Shown: positions 25,472 to 34,604, numbered from the stretch's first letter. The stretch: 64,000 nt of DNA from Amycolatopsis thermophila (GCF_030814215.1 NZ_JAUSUT010000001.1:5022001-5086000), one strand, 5' to 3'. Notes: generated from the letters alone by a model not told the origin. Made by a program: numbers and translations.

Positions 25472-26173
25472 CTACGGCGCCGGCGCGGTGCCGCCCAGGT
25501 GGGCGGGCAGCCACCACAGGTCGGCGGGCCCGGCGGGGGCCTCCGGGTACTCCGCCTGGGCCTTGTCCAGCAACAGGCTCATCCGGTCGCGCAGGTCGCG
25601 GGTGACGGCTTCCGGGTCGTCGCCGGGGCCGGGGCGCAGCGGTTCGCCCATCAGGACCGAGATCGGCAGGTGGCGCCTGGTCAGCGTGCGCGGGCGGCCC
25701 TTCGTCCACAGCCGCTGCGTGCCCCACACCGCCATCGGCACCAGGGGCACCCCGGCCTGCGCCGCCATCCGCGCGGCACCGGACTTGACGTCCTCGACCG
25801 TGAACGAGGGGCTGATCGTCGCCTCCGGGAAGACCCCCACGACCTCACCGGACCGCAGCCGGGCGACCGCCTCGTCGTAGGCGCCGCGCCCGGCCGCGCG
25901 GTCGACCGGGATGTGGCCCATGCCGCGCATCAGCGGGCCGGAGATCCGGTGGTCGAAGACCTCCTTCTTGGCCATGAACCGCACCAGCCGCTTCGCCGGC
26001 CGGGCGCCCAGGCCGCAGAAGACGAAGTCGAGGTAGGAGACGTGGTTGCAGGCGATGACGGCGCCGCCGCGCGCCGGGACGTGCTCGGAGCCCTCGACCC
26101 GCAGTTTCAGGTCGAGGACCCGGAACATCGTCTTCGCGAACAGGATGACGGACGGGTACACGAGCTCTGGCAT
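25472..26173 (-). CDS. PlsC-type 1-acylglycerol-3-phosphate acyltransferase
   Basis: A 233-residue lysophospholipid acyltransferase. It has the catalytic NHVSYLD (NHx4D) motif, the block KEVFDHRISGPLMRGMGHIPVDR, and VGVFPEATIS in the place of the FPEGTRS substrate motif. It would transfer a fatty acyl chain to lysophosphatidate or a related acceptor at the membrane. An N-terminal hydrophobic stretch (PSVILFAKTMFRVLDL) may anchor it. No linked gene explains a special lipid role; the EGT to EAT change is seen in some actinobacterial members. Confidence 0.88.
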   Translation of the reverse strand: MPELVYPSVILFAKTMFRVLDLKLRVEGSEHVPARGGAVIACNHVSYLDFVFCGLGARPAKRLVRFMAKKEVFDHRISGPLMRGMGHIPVDRAAGRGAYDEAVARLRSGEVVGVFPEATISPSFTVEDVKSGAARMAAQAGVPLVPMAVWGTQRLWTKGRPRTLTRRHLPISVLMGEPLRPGPGDDPEAVTRDLRDRMSLLLDKAQAEYPEAPAGPADLWWLPAHLGGTAPAP

Positions 26174-26197
26174 CCCGCCAGGCTACGGGGCCGTAAG

Positions 26198-26764
26198 TTA
26201 CTTCTCGGTAGGTGTGTCGTGTGACGCCGCTTGCACCTCCAGGCCCACCGCGATGTGGTCGATCCCGCTCAGCGCGACCGCGAGCGCCGTCCACAGCAGC
26301 GGCAGGGCGGTGGAGCCCGGAGCCGACGCGGCCGCCCAGAACGCGAACCCCAGCCCGGCTGCGCCGGCCGCCGCGCGCAGCCACCACAGGTCGTCCACGC
26401 CGCGGCGCGCGAGGCCACGGATCAGCCGGACCGCGCCACCGCCCAGCAGGACCCAGGCGACGACCCGGGCCGCGACCAGGAGCGTGGGGTCCGGCCAGGC
26501 CAGCGCGACCAGCGCGCCGGCCAGCGCCACCGCGGCGAGCGCCACCGACGTCGCCCGGCGTGCCGTGACGGCGACGAGGACCTCGCCGAACGCCACCGCC
26601 GTCAGCGCCAGGCCGAGCGCGAGCGCGGCCTCGCCCGGCGAACCCAGCCCGAGCTGCGGCACGGCGAGCGCCACGGCCAGCAGGACCAGGCCGGTGCCGC
26701 CGTAGAGCCGGCCCGGTCCCCGCGGTTGCGGCCGGGGCTCAGCCGGCTCGGCGGACTTCGCCAC
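26198..26764 (-). CDS. Small integral membrane protein (HdeD/DUF308-like)
   Basis: A 188-residue protein with about six short Ala/Leu/Val-rich helices after a Pro-rich cytoplasmic start. Paired helices separated by short loops (FGEVLVAVTARRA, WPDPTLLVAARVVAWVLLGGGAVRLIRGLA) resemble HdeD/DUF308 proteins, but the match is by pattern only. It overlaps the preceding DUF7144-like gene by 26 bp, so the two are co-transcribed. Function unknown. Confidence 0.6.
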   Translation of the reverse strand: MAKSAEPAEPRPQPRGPGRLYGGTGLVLLAVALAVPQLGLGSPGEAALALGLALTAVAFGEVLVAVTARRATSVALAAVALAGALVALAWPDPTLLVAARVVAWVLLGGGAVRLIRGLARRGVDDLWWLRAAAGAAGLGFAFWAAASAPGSTALPLLWTALAVALSGIDHIAVGLEVQAASHDTPTEK

Positions 26765-27203
26765 CGTGCACGACCACCGCCCAGATGACGACCACGTCGA
26801 GGGCGATCACGAGCGCGCCCCACACCGGGTAGGCGGACAGGAACGCCAGCTGGGCGACCGCGTTGATCGTCGCCAGGACGACCGCGGTGACGCGGGCCCA
26901 GGCGGCGCCGGTGAACAGGCCGAACCCGGCCGCGACCGCGAGCGCCCCGATGATCAGGTGGATCCAGCCCCAGCTGGTCAGGTCGAACACCAGCAGCCCC
27001 TGGGGCCCGACGGCGTAGAAGTCGCCGTGGAACAGGGCGACCAGGCCCTCGATGATGTTGAACATGCCGAGCAGCACCATCATCGCGGCCGCGAACCAGA
27101 TCCAGCCCAGCCACGCCGTCGGTTCGGTGACGGGCCGCTCCGGCGGCGCCGTCGGCTCGGTCCCGCCCAGGGTGCCTTGGCCGGGTTGTGCGTGCTGAGT
27201 CAT
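26739..27203 (-). CDS. DUF7144-like four-helix membrane protein, copy 1
   Basis: A 154-residue protein with four helices. It has a first helix WLGWIWFAAAMMVLLGMFNI, the motif EGLVALFHGDFY, then SWGWIHLIIGALAVAAGF and SAYPVWGALVIALDVVVIWA. It is clearly paralogous to the next gene (27230-27649), sharing WGW..., LAF.SAYPVW and LDVVVI.A.V.HG. Such proteins are common in actinomycetes, with no known function. It overlaps the following membrane gene by 26 bp and lies 26 bp after copy 2. Confidence 0.8.
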   Translation of the reverse strand: MTQHAQPGQGTLGGTEPTAPPERPVTEPTAWLGWIWFAAAMMVLLGMFNIIEGLVALFHGDFYAVGPQGLLVFDLTSWGWIHLIIGALAVAAGFGLFTGAAWARVTAVVLATINAVAQLAFLSAYPVWGALVIALDVVVIWAVVVHGGEVRRAG

Positions 27204-27229
27204 TGCTCCTCCTGCCTGCGCGAGGGAAG

Positions 27230-27649
27230 TCAGCCGGCCGCCGCCGTCTCCCGGCCGTGCGCGACGAGCGCGTAGATCACGACGACGTCGAGCACGATGA
27301 TGATGAGCGACCAGACCGGGTAGGCCGGCACGAACGCCAGGTGCGCGAGCGCGCTCAGCCCGGCCAGGACCGCACCGGCGATCTGCGCGACCCGGTTGCC
27401 CGCCAGGACACCGCAGCCGACCGCGACGACGACGACCCCGAGGCCGAAGTACAGCCAGCCCCAGGTGTCGTAGGAGGCTCCGACCACCATGCCGGACGGA
27501 TCGACGAGGTAGTAGCCCGCGTCGAACACGGCGACGAGGCCCTCCACGGCGTGGAACAGGCCGAGCAGGACCATCATGATCCCGCCGAACACGACCCAGC
27601 CGGTCCAGACCGCCGCGGTCCGCGGCCGCCGGGCCGAGGTGCTGCTCAT
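27230..27649 (-). CDS. DUF7144-like four-helix membrane protein, copy 2
   Basis: A 139-residue paralogue of the gene at 26739. It reads WTGWVVFGGIMMVLLGLFHA, EGLVAVFDAGYYLVD, DTWGWLYFGLGVVVVAVG and PAYPVWSLIIIVLDVVVIYA. The ATG at 27647-27649 follows GGGAGG. It is the first gene of a three-gene membrane-protein operon (27649 down to 26198), formed in part by tandem duplication. Confidence 0.8.
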   Translation of the reverse strand: MSSTSARRPRTAAVWTGWVVFGGIMMVLLGLFHAVEGLVAVFDAGYYLVDPSGMVVGASYDTWGWLYFGLGVVVVAVGCGVLAGNRVAQIAGAVLAGLSALAHLAFVPAYPVWSLIIIVLDVVVIYALVAHGRETAAAG

Positions 27650-27740
27650 GGGCGCCTCCCGTGGGAACCGGGGTCCGACCCGGGCCACGATCCCCCCGCG
27701 GCCGCGCCGCCGCCTCACACGCGGCGGGTGAGGCGGCGGG

Positions 27741-27983
27741 TCAGTCCTCGCCGGTCACGCGGTGCGGCAGTTCCGGGATCCGGTGCACCGACACGATGTG
27801 CAGGCCGAGGTCTTCCAGCACCATCAGCAGCCCGTGCAGGTGCGACGCGTCGGAGATGGCGCCGTAGATCAGGGTTTCCGGCGGGGCGGGCACCACCCGG
27901 ACCTCGCTGAACTCGCCGACGGCCCGCCGCAGCAGCGGCGAGCACCGGCCGTGGACACGGAACTCGTAGTTCATCTCCGGCAC
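27741..27983 (-). CDS. Small conserved-looking protein of unknown function
   Basis: An 80-residue soluble protein: MNYEFRVHGRCSPLLRRAVG, then an ACT-like or swapped beta-alpha-beta pattern (EVRVVPAPPETLIYGAI, LHGLLMVLEDLGLHIVSVHR). The GTG at 27981-27983 has GAGGAGG seven bases upstream; the ATG three codons in is the alternative. It faces away from the first LuxR regulator gene, with 149 bp between. I cannot assign a function. Confidence 0.6.
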   Translation of the reverse strand: MPEMNYEFRVHGRCSPLLRRAVGEFSEVRVVPAPPETLIYGAISDASHLHGLLMVLEDLGLHIVSVHRIPELPHRVTGED

Positions 27984-28132
27984 CGGTCCGCCTCCTCGGG
28001 CAAGGGGCTCCACGACGCCACTGTGTGGTCTCCCGGCACCGGTCTTCCTCCCCTGCGCCGGGTGAAATGCGCGTCAGGGTGCGGTGCGCCGCCGGTCGTG
28101 CTCACAATGGGGCACCGGCGAGAGGGAATGCG

Positions 28133-30706
28133 ATGGGGCACCCGGCGGACGGGGGAGGACGCAGTCGCGTGCCGAGGACGAAGGTCACGGTGCCGGACTT
28201 GCCCGTGCACTTCGTGTCCCGGCCGCGCCTGCTCGCGCTGCTGGACCGCGCGGCCGCGTCGCCGGTGTCCGTGCTGTCCGCACCCGCCGGTACGGGCAAG
28301 ACGGTGCTGCTGACCGACTGGGCGCGCCGCCGCGACGGCGACACCGCACTGGTCGCGCTGGACGCGGACGACCGGGACGACCGCCGGTTCTTCTCGGCGG
28401 TCCTCGACGCGCTCGCCGGGTGCCGCGCGGTTCCGGCGGACCACCCGCTGCGCGGCCTCGCCGTGCCCGCCGCTCCCAGCACCGACGCCGGCTTCCTGGC
28501 CGAGGTGGCGGCGGCGCTGGGCACGCTGCCGGCACCGGTGTTCCTGGTCCTCGACGACGTGGGGGAGCTCCCCGGTGCGCGGCCGCTGGACGCGCTGGTG
28601 CGGCACCGGCCCCCGCGGTTGCGGCTGGTGCTGTCCGGCCGCGGCGCGCCGACGGTGCCGCTGGGGGGCGGGCTCGCCGAACTGGGGGCCGGCGATCTGC
28701 GCTTCACCGCGGCGGAGACGCGGGCCCTGTTCGCCGTGAGCGGTGCGCCGGTCGCGGCGGGGACGCTGGACCGGCTGGTCGCCGAGACCGGCGGCTGGGC
28801 CGCGGCGCTGCGGATCGCCGCCGCGTCCGCCGCCCGGACCGGTGACCTGGACGAGTTCTTCGCCGGGCACGACCGCACGCTGGCGGACTACCTCGACCAG
28901 GAGGTGCTGGACGACGAGACCCGCGAGTTCCTGCGGCGGGTGAGCGTGTGCGCGGACCTGCCGCCTGGTCTGGCCGTCACGCTGTCCGGACGACCCGACG
29001 CCGGGGACCTGCTGCGCGCGCACGCCCTCGTGACACGCGGGGCGGACGGGTACCGGATGCTGCCCCTGCTGCGCACCTACCTGCTGGCCGATCTCGCCCG
29101 GCGCGACCCGGACCGGCTGGCCGACCAGCACCGTCTCGCGTCCGGGTGGTTCGCGGCGCGCGACGACGCGGCCGCGGCACTGGCGCACAGCGTGCGGGCC
29201 CGCGATGGCGAGCGGACGACGGCCCTGCTGCGGGCCCACGCGGCACGGCTGTTCCTCGCCGGGGAACACACCGTGCTGCGGGAGGCGCTGGACGTGCTCG
29301 AGGTGGGCGTGGTGGCCCGGACACCGCGGCTCGCGCTCGTCGCCGCCGCGCTGTGCCTCGAGGCGGGTGAGATCGGGACCGCCGACCTGCACCTCCGGCA
29401 CGCCGCGGCCGCGTGGCCCGCCGGGCCGTCGCCGGAACTGGCGGTGCTGTGGCAGCTCACCCGCGCGCGCCGCGCTCAACTGGACGGCGACGACGCGGAG
29501 ATCGCGCGCACCGCACTGGCCGTCGACCCGGGCCTGGCGCGTGACACGGACCTGGCGGCGCTGGCCGGCCTGCACCGGGAAGCCGGGGCGCTGCTGGCCG
29601 GCCGGCGCGCCGCGGCCAGGGACCGGCTCGAATCGCTGGTGGCCGGGGCGGGCGACCAGCGGCACCTCGCCTTGCGGGCCCGCACGATGCTCGGCGAGGT
29701 GGCCGCGCTGGACGGGGATTTCCGTGCGATGGACCGGATCGCGCACGACCTCGACGCCGCGGGGGCACCCGCCGGGGCGGGGATGATCGAGACCGCCACG
29801 GCCCGGGTCCTGCGCGCCTACCGGGCGCTGACGCGGGCCGACCCCCGATCGTGCGTGCGGCTCCTCGACCCGATCCTCACCGTCGCGGACGGGCCCGCCT
29901 CCCGCGTCGGGAACAACCTGGCCCTCGTCGCGGGAACGCTGTCCGGTGCGGCGCGGTTCGACGCGGGGGACTGGCACGCAGGCCTGCGGCGGATGCGCCA
30001 CAGCAGGCTGTCGCTGGGCGACCGGTCGCTCTCGCCCGAGCACACCGCCCTCGGCGCGGTCCTGGAGCACCGGGCGGCGCTGCTGCTCGGCGCCGCAGAC
30101 GTGGCCCGCGAGGTGCTGACCTGGTGCCAGGACCGCGTCGACGGCACCGCGGAGCTGCTCCTGGTCCGGGCGCGCGGGCAGATCGCGCTGGGCCGCCACG
30201 CCTCTGCGGACAGGGTGCTCGGGCAGCTCCTGGACGGCGATGTCCCCGCGGCGCTGCCGTGGTCCGGCATCGAAGCGCGGCTGCTGCGGGCGCGGATCGC
30301 GCTGCACGACGCCGAACACGACGGCGCGCGCCGCCTGGTCACCGAGGCGCTCGGCGTCGCCGAGGACCTGGATGTGTGGTGGCCCTTCGTGTTCGCACCG
30401 GAGGAGGTGATCGCGGTGCTGGGCGGGCTGGCCGAGCGGGAGCCGTTCGCCGCCGCGCTGCTCGCGCGGCGACGCGGCGTCCGCACGGTGCCCGCTCCGC
30501 TGACCGACCGGGAACGCCGCGTGCTGCGGCTGCTGCCCACGTTGCGATCCATCGAGGAGATCGCCGCGGAACTGACCGTGTCCCCGAACACGGTGAAGAC
30601 CCACGTGCGCGGCATCTACAGCAAGCTCGGAGTGACCCGGCGACGCGACGCCGTGGCGGTCGCCCAGGCGCGGGGACTGCTCGACGGCGCGACGCGAGGG
30701 GGATAA
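28133..30706 (+). CDS. Large MalT-like LuxR regulator (STAND ATPase), copy 1
   Basis: An 857-residue regulator. An N-terminal STAND-type NTPase carries the P-loop SAPAGTGKT (49-57) and the Walker B-like VFLVLDDV. A long helical-repeat (TPR-like) middle follows, then a C-terminal LuxR HTH: LTDRERRVLRLLPTLRSIEE and VSPNTVKTHVRGIYSKLGV. MalT-like proteins bind ATP and an inducer, oligomerise and activate target promoters. The ATG at 28133 follows GAGAGGGA; a GTG at VPRTKVTVP (28169) is an alternative. It is followed after 64 bp by a paralogue with the same architecture. No obvious target operon is adjacent. Confidence 0.88.
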   Translation: MGHPADGGGRSRVPRTKVTVPDLPVHFVSRPRLLALLDRAAASPVSVLSAPAGTGKTVLLTDWARRRDGDTALVALDADDRDDRRFFSAVLDALAGCRAVPADHPLRGLAVPAAPSTDAGFLAEVAAALGTLPAPVFLVLDDVGELPGARPLDALVRHRPPRLRLVLSGRGAPTVPLGGGLAELGAGDLRFTAAETRALFAVSGAPVAAGTLDRLVAETGGWAAALRIAAASAARTGDLDEFFAGHDRTLADYLDQEVLDDETREFLRRVSVCADLPPGLAVTLSGRPDAGDLLRAHALVTRGADGYRMLPLLRTYLLADLARRDPDRLADQHRLASGWFAARDDAAAALAHSVRARDGERTTALLRAHAARLFLAGEHTVLREALDVLEVGVVARTPRLALVAAALCLEAGEIGTADLHLRHAAAAWPAGPSPELAVLWQLTRARRAQLDGDDAEIARTALAVDPGLARDTDLAALAGLHREAGALLAGRRAAARDRLESLVAGAGDQRHLALRARTMLGEVAALDGDFRAMDRIAHDLDAAGAPAGAGMIETATARVLRAYRALTRADPRSCVRLLDPILTVADGPASRVGNNLALVAGTLSGAARFDAGDWHAGLRRMRHSRLSLGDRSLSPEHTALGAVLEHRAALLLGAADVAREVLTWCQDRVDGTAELLLVRARGQIALGRHASADRVLGQLLDGDVPAALPWSGIEARLLRARIALHDAEHDGARRLVTEALGVAEDLDVWWPFVFAPEEVIAVLGGLAEREPFAAALLARRRGVRTVPAPLTDRERRVLRLLPTLRSIEEIAAELTVSPNTVKTHVRGIYSKLGVTRRRDAVAVAQARGLLDGATRGG

Positions 30707-30770
30707 CGGCCTCCGTGGTGGGGACCCTCGGCCCTATCCGCGGCGCGGGACGGACCATACCGTCGATCCC

Positions 30771-33335
30771 ATGCGGGGCGGGGAGGGTGAACACCGGGGT
30801 GCGGCGGGGCGGTGGGTGCCGCGCGCCAAGGTGACCTCGCCGGGGCTGCCCGCGGATTTCGTGCGCCGCAAGGAACTTCGGGAACGGCTGGCGTCCGCCG
30901 TGGACGCTGCCGGCGTCACCCTCGTGTGCGCGCCGGCCGGGTACGGCAAGACGCTCCTGCTCGCGGACTGGCTGGCGGGCCCGGGCCGGGACGCGCGGGC
31001 GTGGGTGTCGCTGGACCGCGACGACGACAGCGCCGAAGCCTTCCTGGCGGCCGTGCTGTCCGCGGTCCGGGCGCACGTCCCGGTTCCGGTGACGACGGCA
31101 CCACCACCGGGCGACACCGCCGCCGCCGTCGCGGTGCTCGTCGACGCCGTCGCCGCCGCGCCCGGGCGTCTGGTCCTGGTGCTGGACAACGTGCACGCGG
31201 TGCCCGGGGCCCGGCACGTCCTCACGGCGCTGATCCGCCACCAGCCGCACAACCTGCGGCTCGTCCTGGCGTCCCGTTCGGACCCGCCGCTGCCGCTGGC
31301 CCGGCTCCGGGTGCAGGGCCGGCTGGCCGAGCTGCGCGCGGACGCGTTGCGGTTCCGCCGCCCGGAGGCGCGAGAACTGCTCGAGCGCTGCGGCGTCACC
31401 CTCCCCGACGGTCCCCTGGCGCGCCTGGTCACCCACACGGAAGGCTGGGCCGCCGGTCTGCGCCTGGCGGCCCGTTCCCTGCGCGGCGGCACCGATCCGG
31501 AGGATTTCCTGCCGCGGTGCGCCGGGCACGACCACGCGGTGGCCGATTTCCTCACCGGCGAGGTCCTGGCGCACCTGCCCGACGACACCCGCGACGTGCT
31601 GACCAGGCTGAGCGTGTGCGAGACGGTGAGCCCGCCGCTGGCGGCCCGGCTCACCGGTCGCGCCGACGCCGGCGCGGTGCTCGCCGCACTGGAGGGCGAC
31701 GGCCTATTGTCGTCCACTGTGGATGGTGAGTACCGGCCGCACCCGATGCTGCGCGCGTACCTGCGCGCCGACCTCGCCCACCGCAGGCCGGAGCTGGCGT
31801 CGGCCCTGCACCACGAGGCCGCCGCGTGGTTCGCCGCCCAGGACCGCCCACGGGACGCGCTGCACCACGCCGAGCAGACCGGCGACGGGTGCGCGGCCGT
31901 CACCCTGCTGGCCGACCGGGGCGCCGGGATGCTGCTGGACGGGCAGCCCGGGCTCGTGCTGCGCGCCCTGGCGGCGGCCGGCCCGGCGGTGGCCGGTGAC
32001 GCCCTGCTGCTGCTCTTCTCCGCGCTGGCCCACCTCGAGCTCGGTGACCTCGGCGCGGCCGAAGCGGAGATCGCGCGGAGCGGGCGGGTGTGGCCCGGGC
32101 GGGCGGACGAGCGGCTCACCGCGTTCCGCCGGCTGGTCGTGTCGGCGCACGCCCTGGCCTGCGGGCGCCCGCCGGTGCGGGGCCCGGCGGGCGCGTGCTC
32201 CTCGCCTGCGGCCGAGGCGTGGGAACGGCTCGACCACGGACTGGTGTCGCTGAGCGCGGGCGACCACGACGCCGCGTCCCGGGCGCTGGACGCCGCGGAA
32301 CGGCTCAGCGGGGAACAGGACCTGCCCTACCTCCTCGTGCACGTGACGGCCGCGCACGCGCTGCTCGCCGCGGTCACGGGCGACCACGCCGGCATGGTGA
32401 AGGCCGCCGAAGAGGCGCTGGCGCTGGCGGGGGACGGCGCCTGGAAACACTCGCCGTGGCTGGCGATGTGCCACGCCGTGGCCGGTTTCGTGCGGCTGAT
32501 GCGGGCCGATCCGCGCGGGGCGCGGGCGAGCGCCGCGGAACTGGGCGGGTCGGAGGCGCCGGTGTTCCGCTGGGCCGCCGGCGCGGTGGACGCGGTGGCG
32601 CGGTTCGACCTCGGGGACCGGGAGACGGGACTGCGCCTGCTGCGGAACGCCCGGGCCTCGTCCGCGGATGCGCCCGTGCCGCGCGAGCTGGCCGCCGCCG
32701 TGATGGTGCTGGAACACGAGTGCGCGCTGGACCTGGCGCGGTTGCCGCTCGCCCGGGACGTGGCCGAGTGGGGCGCCCGGCGACTCGGCACGACGGCCGA
32801 AGTCCACCTCACGCTGGCGCGCACGCGGTTCGCCCGAGGCGATCTGGAGAGCACCGAACACGCGGTGTGCGTCGCACGCGGGTTGCCGCCGCTGGTTCCG
32901 GGTACCGATGTGGAGCTGTGTCTCGTGGCCGCCGCGGTCGCGTTGCGGCTGGGCAGGCGGACGAAGGCGCGTGAGGAGCTGGACCGGGCGCTCGGGCTGG
33001 CGGCGCCGGGCCGGATCGTCCGCCCGTTCGGGCACGTCGAGGCCGAGGTGCGGAAGCTGCTGCTGGACCAGGTGGGCGGATTCGGCGAGACGTTCGCGGC
33101 GCGGGTGCGGGACGTCCTCACGGCCGGCGGGACCGGGACGGCGGCGGCGCTGACGGGCCGCGAACGCGCGGTGCTGGTGCGGCTGACCGCGCCGCGGCCG
33201 CTCGACGAAGTGGCCTCCGAACTGAGGGTTTCGCTCAACACGGTGAAGACCCACGTGCGGGCGATCTACGCGAAGCTCGGGGTGAACAACCGCAGGGCGG
33301 CCGTCGCGGCGGCGCGGGAGCTGGGACTGGGGTGA
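30771..33335 (+). CDS. Large MalT-like LuxR regulator (STAND ATPase), copy 2
   Basis: An 854-residue paralogue of the preceding gene. It has the same opening VPRAKVTSPGLPADFVRR, P-loop CAPAGYGKT (53-61), VLVLDNVHAVPG, a helical-repeat middle and the C-terminal HTH VSLNTVKTHVRAIYAKLGV. The acidic start of the HTH (LTGRERAVLVRLTAPRPLDE) is unusual in having Pro-Arg-Pro where most LuxR proteins have AxGxSNK. The start at 30771 has little RBS, so translation may depend on a short leader. It is followed by the G-rich repeat array. Adjacent copies suggest duplication; both may respond to related ligands. Confidence 0.88.
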   Translation: MRGGEGEHRGAAGRWVPRAKVTSPGLPADFVRRKELRERLASAVDAAGVTLVCAPAGYGKTLLLADWLAGPGRDARAWVSLDRDDDSAEAFLAAVLSAVRAHVPVPVTTAPPPGDTAAAVAVLVDAVAAAPGRLVLVLDNVHAVPGARHVLTALIRHQPHNLRLVLASRSDPPLPLARLRVQGRLAELRADALRFRRPEARELLERCGVTLPDGPLARLVTHTEGWAAGLRLAARSLRGGTDPEDFLPRCAGHDHAVADFLTGEVLAHLPDDTRDVLTRLSVCETVSPPLAARLTGRADAGAVLAALEGDGLLSSTVDGEYRPHPMLRAYLRADLAHRRPELASALHHEAAAWFAAQDRPRDALHHAEQTGDGCAAVTLLADRGAGMLLDGQPGLVLRALAAAGPAVAGDALLLLFSALAHLELGDLGAAEAEIARSGRVWPGRADERLTAFRRLVVSAHALACGRPPVRGPAGACSSPAAEAWERLDHGLVSLSAGDHDAASRALDAAERLSGEQDLPYLLVHVTAAHALLAAVTGDHAGMVKAAEEALALAGDGAWKHSPWLAMCHAVAGFVRLMRADPRGARASAAELGGSEAPVFRWAAGAVDAVARFDLGDRETGLRLLRNARASSADAPVPRELAAAVMVLEHECALDLARLPLARDVAEWGARRLGTTAEVHLTLARTRFARGDLESTEHAVCVARGLPPLVPGTDVELCLVAAAVALRLGRRTKAREELDRALGLAAPGRIVRPFGHVEAEVRKLLLDQVGGFGETFAARVRDVLTAGGTGTAAALTGRERAVLVRLTAPRPLDEVASELRVSLNTVKTHVRAIYAKLGVNNRRAAVAAARELGLG

Positions 33336-33357
33336 GTCCGGCCCGGGAATGGCCGCG

Positions 33358-34100
33358 TGGGCCTGGGGAACTCAACACGGCCGGGGGTCGGGAGCAGCCC
33401 GCGGTGCGGGTGGCGGTGGCGGGCAAGGTGAGGCGGGCTGGGGTGCTCGACCTGGTCGCGCCGCTCGCGTGGGGCCTGGCGGCGGTGGCGATAGCGGGGT
33501 GGCCGGGGCGGGTTCGGTGTGCGGTGGCACGCGGGCTGGGGTGCGCCAGGTGCTGCGGCCGGGGGTCGGGAGCAGCCCGCGGCGCGGGTGGCGGGCAACG
33601 TGAGGCGGGGCTGGGGAACCCAACCTGGTCGCGGCGCTCCCGTGGGGCCTGGCGGCGGTGGCGATAGCGGGGTGGCCGGGGCGGGTTCGGTGTGCGGTGG
33701 CACGCGGGCTGGGGTGCGCCAGGTGCTGCGGCCGGGGGTCGGGAGCAGCCCGCGGCGCGGGTGGCGGGCAAGGTGAGGCGGGGCTGAGGGACCTCGACTT
33801 GGTCGCGGCGCTCGCGTCGGGCGTGGCGGCGGTGGCGATGCTGAGGTGACCGGGGCGGCGTCGGCGTGCGGTGGCACGCGAGCTGAGGTGCGGCAGGCGC
33901 GGCGGCCGGGGGCCGGGAGCAGCCCGTGGCGCGGGTGGGTGGCGTGCAAGGTGAGGCGGGGCTGGGGAACCCGACCTAGTCGCGGCGCTCGCGTGGGGCA
34001 TGGCAGCGGTGGCGATGCCGGGGGTGACCGGCGCGGAGTGGGCGTGCGGGGCGCGCAGTGCGGGGTGTGCCAGGCGCGCAGCCTGGGGGCTGGGCCGGAG
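33358..34100. repeat. Array of about four ~175-bp G-rich tandem repeats
   Basis: Units begin with ccgggggtcgggagcagccc-type sequence at 33381, 33559, 33732 and 33906, with a degenerate trace at about 34083. Periods are therefore 178, 173, 174 and about 177 bp. Each holds GCAAGGTGAGGCGGGGCTGG, a TGGTCGCGGCGCTCGCGTGG block and GTGCGGTGGCACGCGGGCTG. The first two units share their last ~95 bases almost exactly; later units have diverged. Periods are not multiples of three and no frame gives a convincing protein, so the array is non-coding. The plus strand is strongly G-rich. A 9-bp inverted repeat, cgcgggctg/cagcccgcg, recurs across unit junctions (33529-33537 with 33573-33581; 33703-33711 with 33746-33754). 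Confidence 0.85.
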
Positions 34101-34121
34101 GGAACTCACCTCGCCCGGGTG

Positions 34122-34604
34122 ATGCCGTCGCCGCGCGGTGCCGGTGACAGTGCGGAGGTGACCGCGCACGGGATCGGGAGCGGGACCCGCTCCCCGGCCG
34201 GCCGGCGGGCTCGTCCGGTGCACGCGGGGGACTTGCGCATCGAGGCGTGGGGCACCACTCGCGAGCTTTGCGTGGCGGAGGCCGTCCGGGCCCTGGTCGA
34301 CAGCTTCGTGCCACCCGGCCGCCCGGTGGCGACCCGCGTCGTCTCGTTCGAGGTGACCGGCGCGGACGACCAGGTGACCGCGGCGGCGCTGGCGCGCGTG
34401 ATCACCGCGCTGCGCCGGCTCGGTGTCGTGCCGGTGGACACCGAGGTCACCGGCACCCCGACGGGACTGCGGCTGCGCTGCGACATGGCCGACGCCGCCG
34501 CGATCCGCCCCCGCGGCGCGCTGCCGAAGGCGGTCACCGCCGGGTCCGTCCGGTGTGGACGGAAAGCCGGGTCGTGGTGGTGCACGGCGCGGATCGACGT
34601 CTAG
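34122..34604 (+). CDS. Archease-like protein
   Basis: A 160-residue protein whose C-terminal ~130 residues resemble archease. It reads VHAGDLRIEAWGTTRELCVAEAV (His and Asp of the HTADV motif kept), VSFEVTGADDQVTAAALARVI, a central strand region, ALPKAVTAGSVRCGRK and the terminal ARIDV with the last metal-type Asp. Archease stimulates the RNA ligase RtcB by aiding guanylylation, but no rtcB is in the window. The start is uncertain: the ATG at 34122 has little RBS and the GTGs at 34158 or 34218 are possible. It follows the tandem-repeat array directly. Confidence 0.65.
   Translation: MPSPRGAGDSAEVTAHGIGSGTRSPAGRRARPVHAGDLRIEAWGTTRELCVAEAVRALVDSFVPPGRPVATRVVSFEVTGADDQVTAAALARVITALRRLGVVPVDTEVTGTPTGLRLRCDMADAAAIRPRGALPKAVTAGSVRCGRKAGSWWCTARIDV

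Noticed and set aside
27971-30604. An 877-codon minus-strand open frame over the first LuxR regulator
   Set aside because: Composition is His/Arg/Gly/Pro/Gln-rich with no domain; the plus strand carries a clear P-loop and LuxR HTH.
33358-34100. CRISPR array
   Set aside because: Units are ~175 bp with no short constant repeat and unique spacers, and no cas genes are present.
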